NCBI RefSeq assembly: GCF_021432085.1 | Contig: NZ_CP090366.1 | Span: 3,286,001-3,350,000 of the forward strand | Source: Stutzerimonas kunmingensis | Lineage (GTDB): Bacteria > Pseudomonadota > Gammaproteobacteria > Pseudomonadales > Pseudomonadaceae | DNA length: 64,000 bases | Direction of reading: 5' to 3' | Shown: one piece after another, positions 16,691-26,790 of the stretch | Layout: the number at the start of each line of letters is the position of its first letter | Numbering within the stretch: the stretch's first letter is position 1 | Translations under genes and position numbers: made by a program | Notes under the pieces: generated by a model | Databases searched by the model: none | Told to the model about the DNA's origin: nothing | What the model saw: the letters and a program-made list of their open reading frames with translations, nothing else

Positions 16691-19261
16691 ATGACGAAAC
16701 CGTCGAGAATACTGCGCTGGCTGCTGGCTGGCCTGCTGCTACTGCTGCTACTTGCCGGCGGTTTCGCCTGGTATCAATGGACAGCATTCAAGCGCGAACA
16801 AGGCATCGTCGAACTCGACTGGCAGGGGCTGCGTGTCTCTTCCAGAAGCATATCGATCCGCCAGCTTGACTATGCACAGCTGACCGAGAACGGCCTCAAC
16901 CTGACCGTCCGGGCTGAAAATATCGCACTGCAAGTTCCCAGCCTTTTTCAGCCATTTCCACCACAATCGCTTCAAATAGATCGTCTCAGCACGACCCTAC
17001 TCTCGCTACCGCATGCCGGGAACGGGAGCTCGCCTCCGCGCGACGCCGAGCAATATGCACGCTGGGTGGCGTGGCTGCCGCAGCGAATGACCATAGCTGA
17101 TCTGAGGATGGACCTCCCCTGCGCGAAAGGTCAGTGCGACGAACGGGGTAGCCTGTGGCTGGAACACGCCGGCGAAACACTGCTGCCTGTCGATGCCCGG
17201 CTGGACCTGCGCCGCAACGAACACCGTGTTTCGCTGATCGTCAGTGCACAGGGACCAGACCCCATGCACAGCCTGATCGAGGCCAGACTGCTGATCGACG
17301 AGCAGTCGCGCCTGGAAGGCCGTAACCGGCTCAACCTCCTCGGCAACACCCTGCGGTCCGATGCCACCTTTGCCATGGGCAGCTTGCCGGAAGCGCCCTG
17401 GCTGTTGAGCTGGCTAAGCGATTGGACCGGCTACGAACCTACCCCGCTGAACATGCCAGCTGACATGCGGCTTGGCGCAGGTTGGGCGCTTAGCGTGCCT
17501 CGCTCGACAGACGGCACGCTCGAATGGCGCCGTGCCGGCGGGGATCTGCGTCTCTCCGGCCACCTGCCGGCGCCATGGCCGATCATCGGGCTTGGCGAGC
17601 TGCAAGGCGATATCGACCTCGCGGCTAATGGACAGGATGGCCAGTGGCTGCCTCCCGAGCTGAAAGCCAATGTACAGCTACGCCCCGAACCGGCACTCGT
17701 CGCCGACCTTCCCGAGAATCTGCGACCTGAGCGACTGGGCATCCAGATCGAGCCCTTGGATGCCGAAACCGAACGAGACGAACTGCCGCTACAGGTCAAG
17801 CTGGACGCCCAAGGCGCCACACCGGCGACCCTGCAGGCACGGGTGCGACTGAATACCGCACCGCCATATGTACTGCAGATCGAGCAGGCGCAACTGCAAC
17901 TGCGCAGTAGCAAGCTGAAGCTGGATGCACTTTCGCTAGGAGGTCTGGAGGCCACGCTGGACTTCTCCGGTCGTGCGAGCCTCGAGCAGATCGATGTACA
18001 GCTGCATAAAAGCTCACGGGCCACCCTCACCGACCTGACCAGCGGAGAACTCACTGCCCGCCAACTGCAGGCCCTGCTCTCCCAACCGCTCAGCCTGCAT
18101 CTCGACCGCCGCAACTCAGAGCCGCCTAGCTGGCGCGTACAGGGGCCGCTGGACCTGCGCGTCAGCCGACTGGATCACCCGAGACTGATCTCCCAGGGCT
18201 GGCACTGGAGCGGGCAGTTGGAAGCTGATGCCACAAAACTGGCAGCGACCGGCCCATTGAGCAACGATGTCGGGCTGATACTGGCAGCAAACCTGAACAA
18301 GCGCTGGAACGGCCCACTACAGGCAAGCGGCAAGCTACAGGAGATCTTTCTGCGCGCCGGCAACCCGCTTGCCCGCAGCTTCACAGCCTGGCCGGAGATG
18401 CTCGAACTGAACAGCGGTCGCCTGCTGGCTGATGGCACGCTTTCTGTGCCAGCTGGCAGCACACCGCCATCCGCCAGGCTCACGCTGGAGGCCCGCGGAC
18501 TGGCCGGCATCATCGACCGCGCCGAGATATCCGGGCTCGACGCAAGAATCGCAGCAAGCCTCGAGCGCAACCGCCTGGAGCTGGATATAACCGAGCTGCG
18601 CCTCGCTCAGCTCAACCCCGGATTCACTTTTGGCCCGCTGCTGCTGCGCGGAAACTACCGCACCGATCTCGATCATCCAGTGCAAGGCCAGCTGCGCTGG
18701 GCAACCGCGGAAACCCAAATCTTCGGCGGCAGGTTCTGGCTCGCCCCCGCCACGCTCGACCTGGCTGCACCGCAGCAACAATTAAGCGCCAAGCTGCAAG
18801 GACTGCAACTGAGCGACATGCTCGCCGCCTACCCTACCGAAGGGCTCGATGGCAGCGGCCTGATTGATGGCAGCTTCGACATTCGCCGCAGCGCACTCGG
18901 GTTCAGCGTCGACCAGGGCGAGCTGTCCGCGCGCACACCCGGCGGTGTACTGCGCTTTCGTTCGCCGAAGATAGAAGCCCTTGGCCAGTCGAACCCGGCC
19001 ATGAAGATCGTCACCGAAGCCCTGCACGATTTTCATTATGATCGGCTGAGCAGTGACGTCCGCTATGATGAGAGCGGCAAACTGAACCTCGCGCTGCGCC
19101 TGAACGGCCGCAACCCAGCCCTGGAAGGAGGCCGCCCGATCAATTTTTCGATCAATCTGGAAGAGGACATTCCGGCGCTGCTGACCAGCTTGCAACTGAG
19201 CGACCGGGTAAGCGAAACAATTCAACGACGGGTGCAGGAACATCTTCAACGCCTTCAATGA
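16691..19261 (+). CDS. ydbH: YdbH family AsmA-like intermembrane transport protein
   Basis: This 856-residue protein has one N-terminal membrane helix (LRWLLAGLLLLLLLAGGFAWYQW) followed by a very long, mostly beta, periplasmic region, as in AsmA-like bridge proteins. YdbH, with TamB and YhdP, is one of three partly redundant proteins needed for phospholipid transport to the outer membrane in E. coli. The downstream genes ynbE and ydbL are its known partners, which makes the assignment firm. The ATG at 16691 sits directly before the membrane helix; the frame is open earlier but without family support. Confidence 0.92.
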   Translation: MTKPSRILRWLLAGLLLLLLLAGGFAWYQWTAFKREQGIVELDWQGLRVSSRSISIRQLDYAQLTENGLNLTVRAENIALQVPSLFQPFPPQSLQIDRLSTTLLSLPHAGNGSSPPRDAEQYARWVAWLPQRMTIADLRMDLPCAKGQCDERGSLWLEHAGETLLPVDARLDLRRNEHRVSLIVSAQGPDPMHSLIEARLLIDEQSRLEGRNRLNLLGNTLRSDATFAMGSLPEAPWLLSWLSDWTGYEPTPLNMPADMRLGAGWALSVPRSTDGTLEWRRAGGDLRLSGHLPAPWPIIGLGELQGDIDLAANGQDGQWLPPELKANVQLRPEPALVADLPENLRPERLGIQIEPLDAETERDELPLQVKLDAQGATPATLQARVRLNTAPPYVLQIEQAQLQLRSSKLKLDALSLGGLEATLDFSGRASLEQIDVQLHKSSRATLTDLTSGELTARQLQALLSQPLSLHLDRRNSEPPSWRVQGPLDLRVSRLDHPRLISQGWHWSGQLEADATKLAATGPLSNDVGLILAANLNKRWNGPLQASGKLQEIFLRAGNPLARSFTAWPEMLELNSGRLLADGTLSVPAGSTPPSARLTLEARGLAGIIDRAEISGLDARIAASLERNRLELDITELRLAQLNPGFTFGPLLLRGNYRTDLDHPVQGQLRWATAETQIFGGRFWLAPATLDLAAPQQQLSAKLQGLQLSDMLAAYPTEGLDGSGLIDGSFDIRRSALGFSVDQGELSARTPGGVLRFRSPKIEALGQSNPAMKIVTEALHDFHYDRLSSDVRYDESGKLNLALRLNGRNPALEGGRPINFSINLEEDIPALLTSLQLSDRVSETIQRRVQEHLQRLQ

Positions 19262-19299
19262 GGCCCTGCAGCCCTAGCCGACACAGGAGAGAGACCGCC

Positions 19300-19491
19300 A
19301 TGCGGTTGCGCCAATCGCTGACCATTCTGCTGCTGGCCGTGCTCGCCAGCGCCTGTACGCCGCGGGTGGAACTGGCCGTACCGAACGAGCCGATCAACAT
19401 CAACCTGAACGTAAAGATCGAGCATGAGATTTACATCCGGGTGGACAAGCAGCTCGACTCGATCATTAACGAAGACAGCGGACTGTTCTGA
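19300..19491 (+). CDS. ynbE: YnbE family outer-membrane lipoprotein
   Basis: This 63-residue lipoprotein has a signal peptide ending in the lipobox VLASAC. The mature part contains the conserved NEPININLNVKIEHEIYIRVD segment. In E. coli YnbE sits at the outer membrane, stacks onto the C terminus of YdbH by beta-strand addition, and so completes the intermembrane bridge. The start at 19300 has a strong AGGAGAGAG site; an in-frame start overlapping the end of ydbH has none. Confidence 0.93.
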   Translation: MRLRQSLTILLLAVLASACTPRVELAVPNEPININLNVKIEHEIYIRVDKQLDSIINEDSGLF

Positions 19492-19499
19492 GGACGACG

Positions 19500-19844
19500 A
19501 TGAAAACCTATCTGAAATTGGCAAGCCTGCTGTTGGCACTCATGATCGCTCTGCCAGCGGCAGCCATGACACTCAACGAAGCCATGTCCGCCCTGGGTGA
19601 CGCCAAGGCCAGCGGCTTGCTTGGCGAGAAGCCCGACGGCTATCTCGGCGTGGTGCGGTCCAGCCAGAACGCCGAGGACATCGCAAGCCAGATTAATCAG
19701 GCGCGCCGAGCCGAGTACCACCGCGTCGCCAAGCAGAACGGCATCAGCGTCAGCGACGTGGAAGCCATCGCCGGCAAGAAAGCCATCGAGAAGACGCCCT
19801 CGGGCCAGATCATTCAGCTCAACGGCAACTGGGTTCGCAAGTAA
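19500..19844 (+). CDS. ydbL: YdbL family (DUF1318) periplasmic protein
   Basis: This 114-residue protein has a cleavable signal peptide ([22 protein letters not shown]) and a DUF1318 domain that includes GLLGEKPDGYLGVV and ending in IQLNGNWVRK. YdbL is reported to keep YnbE from over-assembling on YdbH. It begins 8 bases after the ynbE stop with GAGGA as ribosome-binding site, completing the ydbH-ynbE-ydbL operon. A short GC-rich inverted repeat (about 19852-19873) follows the stop and may help termination. Confidence 0.92.
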   Translation: MKTYLKLASLLLALMIALPAAAMTLNEAMSALGDAKASGLLGEKPDGYLGVVRSSQNAEDIASQINQARRAEYHRVAKQNGISVSDVEAIAGKKAIEKTPSGQIIQLNGNWVRK

Positions 19845-19892
19845 CCAACGATGATGGCCGGGTCCGCCGGCCATCGCTCTTCGCGGCAGCGC

Positions 19893-20201
19893 CTACAGCA
19901 GCGTCAGAGCGTGTGCCCGGATCACCAGGCTCTCCTGCCGAAACCGGCGCTCCAGCTCGGCGCGATAATCTGCCCACCAACCCCTGTCCAGATCATTGAC
20001 CATGACTTCGTAGACCACCGAGTCGTCATGAACCGCGTTGTCGCCCTCTTCCAGCCAATAGCCACTCGCCGGGACTCGCGAATAGGTGGTCAGGCCACCG
20101 AAACGCTCGATGAGCTCATCACGCACAGCACGGAAAGACGACTTCGGCAGCGCCTGCTGATCGTTGTCGTAAAGCGGTAGCAGCAACTGAATCAGGTACA
20201 T
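19893..20201 (-). CDS. Conserved hypothetical protein, 102 aa
   Basis: This is a small soluble protein beginning MYLIQLLLPLYDNDQQALP, with an aromatic-rich second half (DLDRGWWADYRAELERRF). No signal peptide, membrane helix or known catalytic motif is visible. The ATG at 20201 follows a GGAG site; an in-frame ATG ten codons earlier is less well placed. It lies downstream of polB on the same strand, 72 bases after the polB stop, and may share its transcript. I do not recognise a function. Confidence 0.72.
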   Translation of the reverse strand: MYLIQLLLPLYDNDQQALPKSSFRAVRDELIERFGGLTTYSRVPASGYWLEEGDNAVHDDSVVYEVMVNDLDRGWWADYRAELERRFRQESLVIRAHALTLL

Positions 20202-20273
20202 GTCGGAGCTCCAGTGAATGTTGCTCGACATATGACCGGCCCGGCACCAGATAGATGCCGCGAGCCGGTGAAC

Positions 20274-22640
20274 TCAGAACAAGCCGAGCTGCCCGTCGAC
20301 GAGCGACGCGAAGTCATCGCCCACGAAGGGCAGAATCGCATCCGCCACGGGCTGCAGTTGCCGCGTTACATAGTGGTCGTAGTCGACAGCCGATGACCGT
20401 GTTTCCAGCGGCTCGGGCCCGGCGACCGTCATCAGGTAGCTGATCCAGCCACCGTTCTGATACTGCCGAGGCCGCCCCTGACGGTCGTTGTAGTCATCCG
20501 CCAAACGCGCGGCACGCACATGGGGTGGCACATTGCGCTGGTAGTCATCGAGCCTGCGGCGCAAGCGCTTGCGATAGATCAGCAGCTCATCCAGCTCACC
20601 GGCCAGCGTGCGCCGTACGTAGTCGCGCACGTACTCCCCGTGCGGCTGGCGGTGAAAGATGCGTTGGTAGAGCTCTTGCTGGAAGCGTTGAGCCAGCGGC
20701 GACCAGTCGGTACGCACGGTTTCCAGCCCCTTGAAGACCATGTCGTCGCTGCCATCGGGCCGGGTGATCAGTCCGGCATAACGCTTTTTGCTGCCCTCCT
20801 CCGCACCACGAATGGTGGGCATCAGAAAGCGTCGAAAATGGGTTTCGTATTGCAGCTCCAGAGCGCTGACCAGCCCGTACTCGGCCTGCAGATGCACTCG
20901 CCACCAATCATTGACGTGCTGCACCAGCTGACGGCCGATCAGCGCTGCCTCGTCATCTGAATGAGCTTTGCGCAGCCAGACGAACGTGGAATCGGTATCG
21001 CCATAGATGACGGCATGCCCCTGCGCCTCGATCAGCTCCCGGGTGCGCCGCATGATTTCGTGACCGCGCAGGGTGATGGACGAGGCCAGCCGCGTATCGA
21101 AGAAGCGGCAGCCACTGGAACCGAGCACGCCATAGAAGGCATTCATGATGATTTTCAGCGCCTGTGACAACGGCTTGTTGTGCTCGCGTTTCGCCGTCTC
21201 GCGCCCCTCCCAAACACGCTCCACGATTGCCGGCAGACAGTGCCTAGTCCGCGAGAAGCGCGCACCGCGGAAGCCGGGGATCGACTGTTCGTCATCCGGC
21301 TGGCGCAGCCCGTCGATCAACCCCACCGGGTCGATGAGAAAGGTTCGTATGATCGACGGATAGAGGCTCTTGTAATCGAGCACCAGTACTGATTCGTAAA
21401 GCCCCGGCTGCGAATTCATCACGAAACCACCCGGGCTGGCCTCCGGCTGCCGCTCGCCAAGATTCGGCGCGACGAAGCCCTGGCGATGCATCAGCGGCAG
21501 GTACAGATGCTCGAAGGCCGCGACCGAACCGCCACTGCGATCGGCAGCCAGCCCGGTTACCGTGGCGCGCTCGAGAAGGAAGGTCAGCAGTTCGGTGCGG
21601 GCGAAGATGCGTGTTACCAGCTCGCAATCCTTGAGGTTGTAGCGCGCCAGAGCCGGTTTGTCCTCGGCGAACATGCGATCGATTTCCGCCATGCGCTGGT
21701 AGGGATTGTCGATGGCCTTGCCTTCACCCAGAAGGGTCTGGGCGACATTCTCCAGGCTAAAGGAGGGGAAGCTCCAGGTCGCCGAGCGAAGCGCCTCGAT
21801 GCCATCGATAATCAAGCGCCCAGCGGCCGCGGCGAAATAATGATTGCCGCGACCGCCGTGCTCGCGCCACTCCATCTCCGCACCACCGCGCCCCAGACGC
21901 AATGGCACTTGCAGGCGCTGCGAATGATCGCGCAGCACGCGCAGATCGAACTGCAGCAGATTCCAGCCGATGATCGCATCCGGGTCATGCTCGGCAAACC
22001 AGTCGTTCAGCCGCTCGAGCAACTCGCGTCGGCTATCGCAATACTGCAGAGAAAAATCGACGGTCGTGCCCTGCCCGTTTTCCGGTCCGAGCATGTAGAC
22101 CTGGCGCTGGCTACAGCCCTCCAGGGCAATGGAATAGAGATCGCCACGGGAGGTGGTTTCGATATCCAGCGAAACCAGCTTGAGCGTCGGGCGATAGTCA
22201 GGCGCCGGTTTGAGCTGCGCATCGATCGACGCACCGTCGCCGCCAGACGCATCTGAAAAGGACACCGGCGCGGTGATGAAACGCTCCATCAGGTAGCGCT
22301 CGGGGGGACGGATATCGGACTCATAGACGTCCACCCCGGCCTCACGCAGCAACCGCGCGCAATCCAGCAAGCGACGGTACGAACGGCTGTACAACCCCAT
22401 CACTGGCCGATGGCGGAAGTCGCACAAGGCCAGCGGTCGCAATTCCACGTCGCGCTCGCGACGTAGCAGCGCTTCAGCAAGAGGACGCTGCTCTTCGGGG
22501 ATGAAAGCGACGGAATCTTGATGCGAGACACGTAGCTGCCGTGCGCCAGCGTCGGTTGCCAGCCAGAAACTGACCTCCGTACCCTCCGGCGCATCCCGCC
22601 AGTGCCGAGTCAGGATAAAGCCCCGCCGTAGCTGCGACAT
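20274..22640 (-). CDS. polB: DNA polymerase II (family B)
   Basis: This 788-residue polymerase has the 3'-5' exonuclease motif SLDIETT near residue 160, the family-B motif [11 protein letters not shown], the motif B region [18 protein letters not shown] and motif C YGDTDSTF. Pol II extends primers past some lesions and helps restart stalled forks. The start at 22640 is preceded by GGGGAGGG; an in-frame GTG seven codons earlier is less likely. In E. coli polB is LexA-controlled, but I found no convincing SOS box in the 120 bases upstream here. Confidence 0.96.
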   Translation of the reverse strand: MSQLRRGFILTRHWRDAPEGTEVSFWLATDAGARQLRVSHQDSVAFIPEEQRPLAEALLRRERDVELRPLALCDFRHRPVMGLYSRSYRRLLDCARLLREAGVDVYESDIRPPERYLMERFITAPVSFSDASGGDGASIDAQLKPAPDYRPTLKLVSLDIETTSRGDLYSIALEGCSQRQVYMLGPENGQGTTVDFSLQYCDSRRELLERLNDWFAEHDPDAIIGWNLLQFDLRVLRDHSQRLQVPLRLGRGGAEMEWREHGGRGNHYFAAAAGRLIIDGIEALRSATWSFPSFSLENVAQTLLGEGKAIDNPYQRMAEIDRMFAEDKPALARYNLKDCELVTRIFARTELLTFLLERATVTGLAADRSGGSVAAFEHLYLPLMHRQGFVAPNLGERQPEASPGGFVMNSQPGLYESVLVLDYKSLYPSIIRTFLIDPVGLIDGLRQPDDEQSIPGFRGARFSRTRHCLPAIVERVWEGRETAKREHNKPLSQALKIIMNAFYGVLGSSGCRFFDTRLASSITLRGHEIMRRTRELIEAQGHAVIYGDTDSTFVWLRKAHSDDEAALIGRQLVQHVNDWWRVHLQAEYGLVSALELQYETHFRRFLMPTIRGAEEGSKKRYAGLITRPDGSDDMVFKGLETVRTDWSPLAQRFQQELYQRIFHRQPHGEYVRDYVRRTLAGELDELLIYRKRLRRRLDDYQRNVPPHVRAARLADDYNDRQGRPRQYQNGGWISYLMTVAGPEPLETRSSAVDYDHYVTRQLQPVADAILPFVGDDFASLVDGQLGLF

Positions 22641-22756
22641 CACCCTCCCCTCGCTTCGCACAACACTGTGATGGCCATGCAGCAGACTGCACCTGCCGTT
22701 GAAGCATAGCCATCATCAGACAAACCCGGCCGCCGCATACCGAGGCCACAAAAAGC

Positions 22757-22793
22757 AAAAACCCCCGGACTCTGTCGAGTTCAGGGGCTTAGG
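22757..22793 (-). terminator. Terminator after tRNA-Ser
   Basis: On the minus strand an imperfect hairpin (CCCCTGAACTC/GAGTCCGGGGG, loop gaca) is followed by TTTTTGCTTTTTG. It separates tRNA-Ser from polB. Confidence 0.8.
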
Positions 22794-22803
22794 CTATATG
22801 TAG

Positions 22804-22893
22804 TGGCGGAGAGATAGGGATTTGAACCCTAGGTACCCGCGAGGGTACAACGGATTTCGAATCCGTCCCGTTCGGCCACTCCGGCATCTCTCC
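22804..22893 (-). tRNA. tRNA-Ser (anticodon CGA)
   Basis: This is a 90-base class II tRNA with a long variable arm (GTACCCTCGCGGGTAC), acceptor GGAGAGA/TCTCTCC, anticodon loop TTCGAAA with CGA as the anticodon, and an encoded CCA. Confidence 0.97.
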
Positions 22894-22903
22894 AGCGGCG
22901 CGC

Positions 22904-22932
22904 ATCATAGCAGCTGGAGCAGGTTTGTCGAA
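22904..22932 (-). promoter_or_regulatory. Promoter for tRNA-Ser
   Basis: On the minus strand TTCGAC (-35) and TATGAT (-10) are separated by 17 bases, followed by the GC-rich discriminator GCGCGCCGC. The tRNA begins about 10 bases after the -10, so the leader is very short. Confidence 0.7.
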
Positions 22933-23018
22933 CCCCAACTGCATAGATTTTTTACCGTTTTCAGTCTCTTGCGGCCCACCATGAGCGGACGCAGGGCGAG
23001 CCTGGTCATGCAGTTCAG

Positions 23019-23888
23019 TCAGGCCGTCAGACGGGTCAGCGCCTCGCGGTACTTGTCGGCAGTTCGCTGTGCAACGTCGGCCGGAACAGCTGGAGCCGGC
23101 GGCTGCTTGTTCCAGCCGGTGGATTCGAGCCAGTCACGGACGAACTGCTTGTCGAAGCTCGGCGGGTTCTTGCCTTCCTCGTAGCTATCGGCTGGCCAGA
23201 AGCGGCTCGAGTCGGGTGTGAGCACTTCGTCCATCAGCGTCAGCGTGCCGTCGTCGTCGAGCCCGAACTCGAACTTGGTGTCGGCGATGATGATGCCGCG
23301 CGTGGCTGCGTACTCGACTGCCGCGCTATAGAGCGCGATGGACACGTCGCGCACCTGGGCAGCAAGCTCCTTGCCGATGATAGCCTCGCACTGCTCGAAC
23401 GAGATGTTCTCGTCGTGATCGCCCACTGCCGCCTTGGTCGAAGGTGTGAAGATTGGCTGCGGCAGCTTGGCAGCTTCTTTCAAGCCGGCTGGCAGCTGGA
23501 TGCCGCAAACCGTGCCGCTCTTTTGGTATTCCTTCCAGCCGGAGCCGACGATATAGCCACGCACAATCGCCTCCACTGCTACCGGCTTTAGACGCTTGGC
23601 GACCACGGCACGGCCTTCTACCAGCGGCAACTCGGTTGCCGGCACAACGTCTTCGACCTTGTCACCGGTGAAGTGGTTGGGGATCAGGCCGTTGAGCTTG
23701 TCGAACCAGAAGTTGGAGATCGCGGTGAGTATCTTGCCTTTCTCCGGAATCGGTTCGGCAAGAATCACGTCGAACGCCGATAGACGATCGGTGGCGACCA
23801 TGAGCATGCGTTTGTCGTCGATCTCGTAGAGATCACGAACCTTGCCCGAATAGATCTTCTTCAGGCTGAGGGCGGTGGGAGTGGTCAT
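23019..23888 (-). CDS. purC: SAICAR synthetase, long (yeast/betaproteobacterial) type
   Basis: This 289-residue phosphoribosylaminoimidazole-succinocarboxamide synthase carries out the ATP-dependent joining of aspartate to CAIR in purine synthesis. Visible motifs are [65 protein letters not shown] and [13 protein letters not shown]. These match the ~290-300-residue class (yeast Ade1, Neisseria-like) and not the ~236-residue class (LYRGKAK...) usual in gammaproteobacteria including P. aeruginosa. The gene nevertheless occupies the standard position downstream of dapA-bamC. This suggests replacement by a transferred homologue. Confidence 0.93.
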   Translation of the reverse strand: MTTPTALSLKKIYSGKVRDLYEIDDKRMLMVATDRLSAFDVILAEPIPEKGKILTAISNFWFDKLNGLIPNHFTGDKVEDVVPATELPLVEGRAVVAKRLKPVAVEAIVRGYIVGSGWKEYQKSGTVCGIQLPAGLKEAAKLPQPIFTPSTKAAVGDHDENISFEQCEAIIGKELAAQVRDVSIALYSAAVEYAATRGIIIADTKFEFGLDDDGTLTLMDEVLTPDSSRFWPADSYEEGKNPPSFDKQFVRDWLESTGWNKQPPAPAVPADVAQRTADKYREALTRLTA

Positions 23889-23927
23889 ACGAAACTTCCG
23901 CGGTTGGCAGGTCGGCAGAAACGAAAC

Positions 23928-23950
23928 AGGCGAAACCGAGGGTTTCGCCT
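23928..23950 (-). terminator. Hairpin between bamC and purC
   Basis: A perfect inverted repeat AGGCGAAACC/GGTTTCGCCT with a 3-base loop is followed on the minus strand by the T-rich GTTTCGTTTC. It could partly terminate the dapA-bamC transcript. Confidence 0.6.
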
Positions 23951-23981
23951 ATCCGTGTCGTGTTGCAAGGGCAGCTCTCGC

Positions 23982-25085
23982 TTAGCCCAGGTTGTCCTTG
24001 AGCAGACTGAGCACCCGGCGTGCGACATCGGCCGGTGCGACGGTGTCGACGCTCTTGTCGAGCGAGACCTGAACGCCATTGCCGACACGAGTCAGACGTA
24101 CCTGATAACGCTCAGCCCGCGCCTCGATCTCGTCCTTGTCCGGTGCACCACCGAACAGACGGCTGAAGAAGCCGGGCTTGTCATCCGGATCGTCGGCACG
24201 CTCGCTCAGATTCACGTAATACACGCCAAGGCTGCGGTCCAGATCGTCCACGCGTACGTCCGCCGCCTGAAGGGCTCGACCGATACTGGACCAGGCGCGA
24301 TCGAAATCGCTATCCAGCTGCAGCAGAGGATTGCCGCTGCCGTCCTCGGTCAGATTCACCCGACTCGGCGCATCGAAATCACGCTCTGCCAGCAGCGACA
24401 CCGAGCCGCCTTGCTTGGCGCTCTGGGTAAGGCTGGCTTGCAACTCGTCGAGCAGTACCCGATCGAGTTCCTTGTTGCTGGAAATCTCCGGCCAGGCCAC
24501 GTCGGCGGTGCTGCCGGCTGGACGCTTGACGCTGACCACGAAGATCTCGCTGGTATTGCGCTGTACACCCGGCTCGACGCGAACACGTACCCGCGTTTCG
24601 CCATCCTGAATGCCCAGATTGCGTACCAACGCGTCGTTCAGCCCCGCGGCGCCTTGCCAGGCCGTGGTGAACTCGCCGGTCTGGCGGCGCTCTTCAGCAA
24701 TGCTGAAGCCGTTGTCGGTGAAGAACTGCCGCGCGGCGGTCCAGACCTGTGACGGTGTGTACTGTGCCACAAGCCAGCGAGAATCCTCGGACGACTGCAC
24801 GCTGAAATCACTGAGCTCTGCCGCCACTTGCAAACGCTGGGGGCGCGGCACTTCGTACTTGCCAGGAACGCCAGTGCTGTCAGCAACCTGCTGCGGAATC
24901 GGCAGCAGCGGGTCGAGCGGGCGGGTCTCGCCATCGACTGCAACCTGCATCGGTGCGGTCTGACGCGCCGAAAGGTAGTCACTACCGCGGTCACGGAAAT
25001 ATCCATCATCGCCCCACAGCCAGCCGCAGCCACTGGTTGCAGAGATCATCAGGGCAAGGGTCGAAAGTCCGGCCAGTCGCTTCAT
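23982..25085 (-). CDS. bamC: Outer membrane protein assembly factor BamC
   Basis: This 367-residue lipoprotein (formerly NlpB) has the signal peptide MKRLAGLSTLALMISATSGC. An unstructured N-terminal stretch follows (about residues 25-75), then two helix-grip domains. BamC is an accessory subunit of the BAM complex that inserts beta-barrel proteins, including porins such as the OprD-family protein in this window. It lies directly downstream of dapA (16 bases), an arrangement also found in E. coli and Pseudomonas. The conserved KYEVPRPQ motif follows the linker. Confidence 0.94.
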   Translation of the reverse strand: MKRLAGLSTLALMISATSGCGWLWGDDGYFRDRGSDYLSARQTAPMQVAVDGETRPLDPLLPIPQQVADSTGVPGKYEVPRPQRLQVAAELSDFSVQSSEDSRWLVAQYTPSQVWTAARQFFTDNGFSIAEERRQTGEFTTAWQGAAGLNDALVRNLGIQDGETRVRVRVEPGVQRNTSEIFVVSVKRPAGSTADVAWPEISSNKELDRVLLDELQASLTQSAKQGGSVSLLAERDFDAPSRVNLTEDGSGNPLLQLDSDFDRAWSSIGRALQAADVRVDDLDRSLGVYYVNLSERADDPDDKPGFFSRLFGGAPDKDEIEARAERYQVRLTRVGNGVQVSLDKSVDTVAPADVARRVLSLLKDNLG

Positions 25086-25101
25086 GCGTATTCCTTTGTT
25101 A

Positions 25102-25980
25102 TTAAGCCAGTACGCCGGTTTGGCGCATTGCCTGGCGTAGCGGTTCCTGGAAGCTCTGACTCAGCCAGGTCAGCGGCAGACGGATGCCATTACCCATCAG
25201 GCTCATCTCGTGCAGTGCCCACTTGACTGGGATCGGGTTGGCTTCCAGAAACAGAGCGCGATGCAGCGGCATCAAACGCTCGTTGATTGCCCGAGCAGTG
25301 GTGGCATCACCGGCCATCGCAGCGGCGCAGAGATCACTCATGGCGCGTGGCGCCACGTTTGCGGTCACGGAGATATTGCCCTTGCCGCCCATCAGCATCA
25401 GCTCGACGGCAGTGGGGTCATCACCGGAGTACACGAGGAAATCCTTGCTGACACGATCCAGCACTTCCTGGCCGCGCTTGAGGTCGCCCGTGGCCTCCTT
25501 GATCCCGATGATGTTGGATATCTTGGACAACCGCTCGACGGTATCCGGCAGCATGTCGCAAACGGTACGACCGGGCACGTTGTAGAGAATCTGCGGAATC
25601 GCCACGGCCTCGGCGATGTGTTTGAAGTGCAGGTAGAGGCCTTCCTGGGTCGGCTTGTTGTAGTACGGGGTCACCAGCAGGCAGGCATCGGCGCCTGCGG
25701 ACTTGGCGTTCTCGGTCAGCTCGACGGCTTCGCTGGTGGAGTTGGCGCCCGTACCGGCGATGACCGGAATCCGGCCATTGACCTGGTCGACGACGCGCCG
25801 GATCACTTCGATGTGCTCGGCGACGCTAAGCGTGGCCGACTCACCGGTAGTCCCGACAGCAACGATTGCATTGGTGCCTTCCTGCAAGTGGAAGTCCACC
25901 AGTTTGCTCAGGCTGTCCCAGTCCAGACCGCCCTGCGCATCCATGGGCGTGACCAGCGCCACCATACTGCCCGCAATCAT
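25102..25980 (-). CDS. dapA: 4-hydroxy-tetrahydrodipicolinate synthase
   Basis: This 292-residue enzyme condenses pyruvate with aspartate semialdehyde in the first committed step of lysine and diaminopimelate synthesis. Schiff-base Lys161 ([10 protein letters not shown]), Tyr133 and Arg138 (YNVPGRT) and Thr44-Thr45 (GTTGES) are all present. The ATG at 25980, with a CAGGAG site, gives the standard N terminus [13 protein letters not shown]; a longer open frame upstream is not used. It forms an operon with bamC. dapC, acting later in the pathway, begins at the right edge of this window. Confidence 0.97.
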   Translation of the reverse strand: MIAGSMVALVTPMDAQGGLDWDSLSKLVDFHLQEGTNAIVAVGTTGESATLSVAEHIEVIRRVVDQVNGRIPVIAGTGANSTSEAVELTENAKSAGADACLLVTPYYNKPTQEGLYLHFKHIAEAVAIPQILYNVPGRTVCDMLPDTVERLSKISNIIGIKEATGDLKRGQEVLDRVSKDFLVYSGDDPTAVELMLMGGKGNISVTANVAPRAMSDLCAAAMAGDATTARAINERLMPLHRALFLEANPIPVKWALHEMSLMGNGIRLPLTWLSQSFQEPLRQAMRQTGVLA

Positions 25981-26207
25981 GCAACCACTCCTGCCGGAAT
26001 AATAAAAAAGAGGCGTAATGGTACAAGGCTCCCCAGCGCTTTGCGAGTAGCCTGAAGCACGCTGCACAAAGCCGATGGGGACCAGGCGCCGAGCCCTCGC
26101 CACGGGGGCCATTTGGCAGTGCGCATTCCCTCTGCCCTCGGTTTTCGCTACCCTTAGCCGTTTTCGGCTTGGCTGGCCGACCGATTCACCACCGCCAGGA
26201 ATGCTGC

Positions 26208-26768
26208 ATGTCCACCCCCCCTCTACCCCGCGAACAATTTCTCGTCATCAGCGCGCTCGGCGCCAACCCGATGGAGCTGACCAACGTGCTCTGCCGGGCC
26301 GCCAACGAGAATCGCTGCGCGGTTGTCAGCACGCGGCTGACCCGCCACGGCGAATGCAGTGCACTGGTTCTGGAAGTCACTGGCAGCTGGGACGCATTGG
26401 CCCGGATGGAAACGACCCTGCCGGGGCTTGCGAAGAAGCACTCCTTCACCGCCAACGTGGTGCGCAGCGAGGCGCTGGAAAACCGCCCGCAGGCACTGCC
26501 CTACGTCGCTTATGTGAGCGCCGCCTTTCGTCCCGACATCCTCAATGAGCTGTGCCAGTTCTTCATCGACCATCGCGTCGAACTGGAAAGCCTGACCTGC
26601 GACACCTACCAGGCCCCACAGACCGGCGGAACCATGCTCAACGCCACACTGACCGTCACGCTCCCGGCGGGTACGCAGATCAGCTGGCTGCGCGACCAGT
26701 TCCTCGATTTCGCCGACGCACTGAACCTCGACGCACTGATCGAGCCCTGGCGTCCGCAGAACCCTTGA
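26208..26768 (+). CDS. gcvR: Glycine cleavage system regulator, ACT-domain protein
   Basis: This 186-residue protein consists of two ACT domains (about residues 10-85 and 95-170), without a DNA-binding domain. It matches GcvR, which in E. coli binds glycine and GcvA to repress the glycine cleavage genes. The opening [21 protein letters not shown] is typical. The ATG at 26208 has AGGA upstream. It is divergent from dapA, and bcp follows 22 bases after its stop. The gcvR-bcp pairing is widespread in gammaproteobacteria. Confidence 0.88.
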   Translation: MSTPPLPREQFLVISALGANPMELTNVLCRAANENRCAVVSTRLTRHGECSALVLEVTGSWDALARMETTLPGLAKKHSFTANVVRSEALENRPQALPYVAYVSAAFRPDILNELCQFFIDHRVELESLTCDTYQAPQTGGTMLNATLTVTLPAGTQISWLRDQFLDFADALNLDALIEPWRPQNP

Positions 26769-26790
26769 GATCAGTAACCAGGAGCCCACA

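Noticed and set aside
22641-22757. LexA (SOS) box upstream of polB
   Set aside because: The nearest candidate, CTGTGATGGCCATGCAG, has 11 rather than 10 bases between CTG and CAG and poor internal match.
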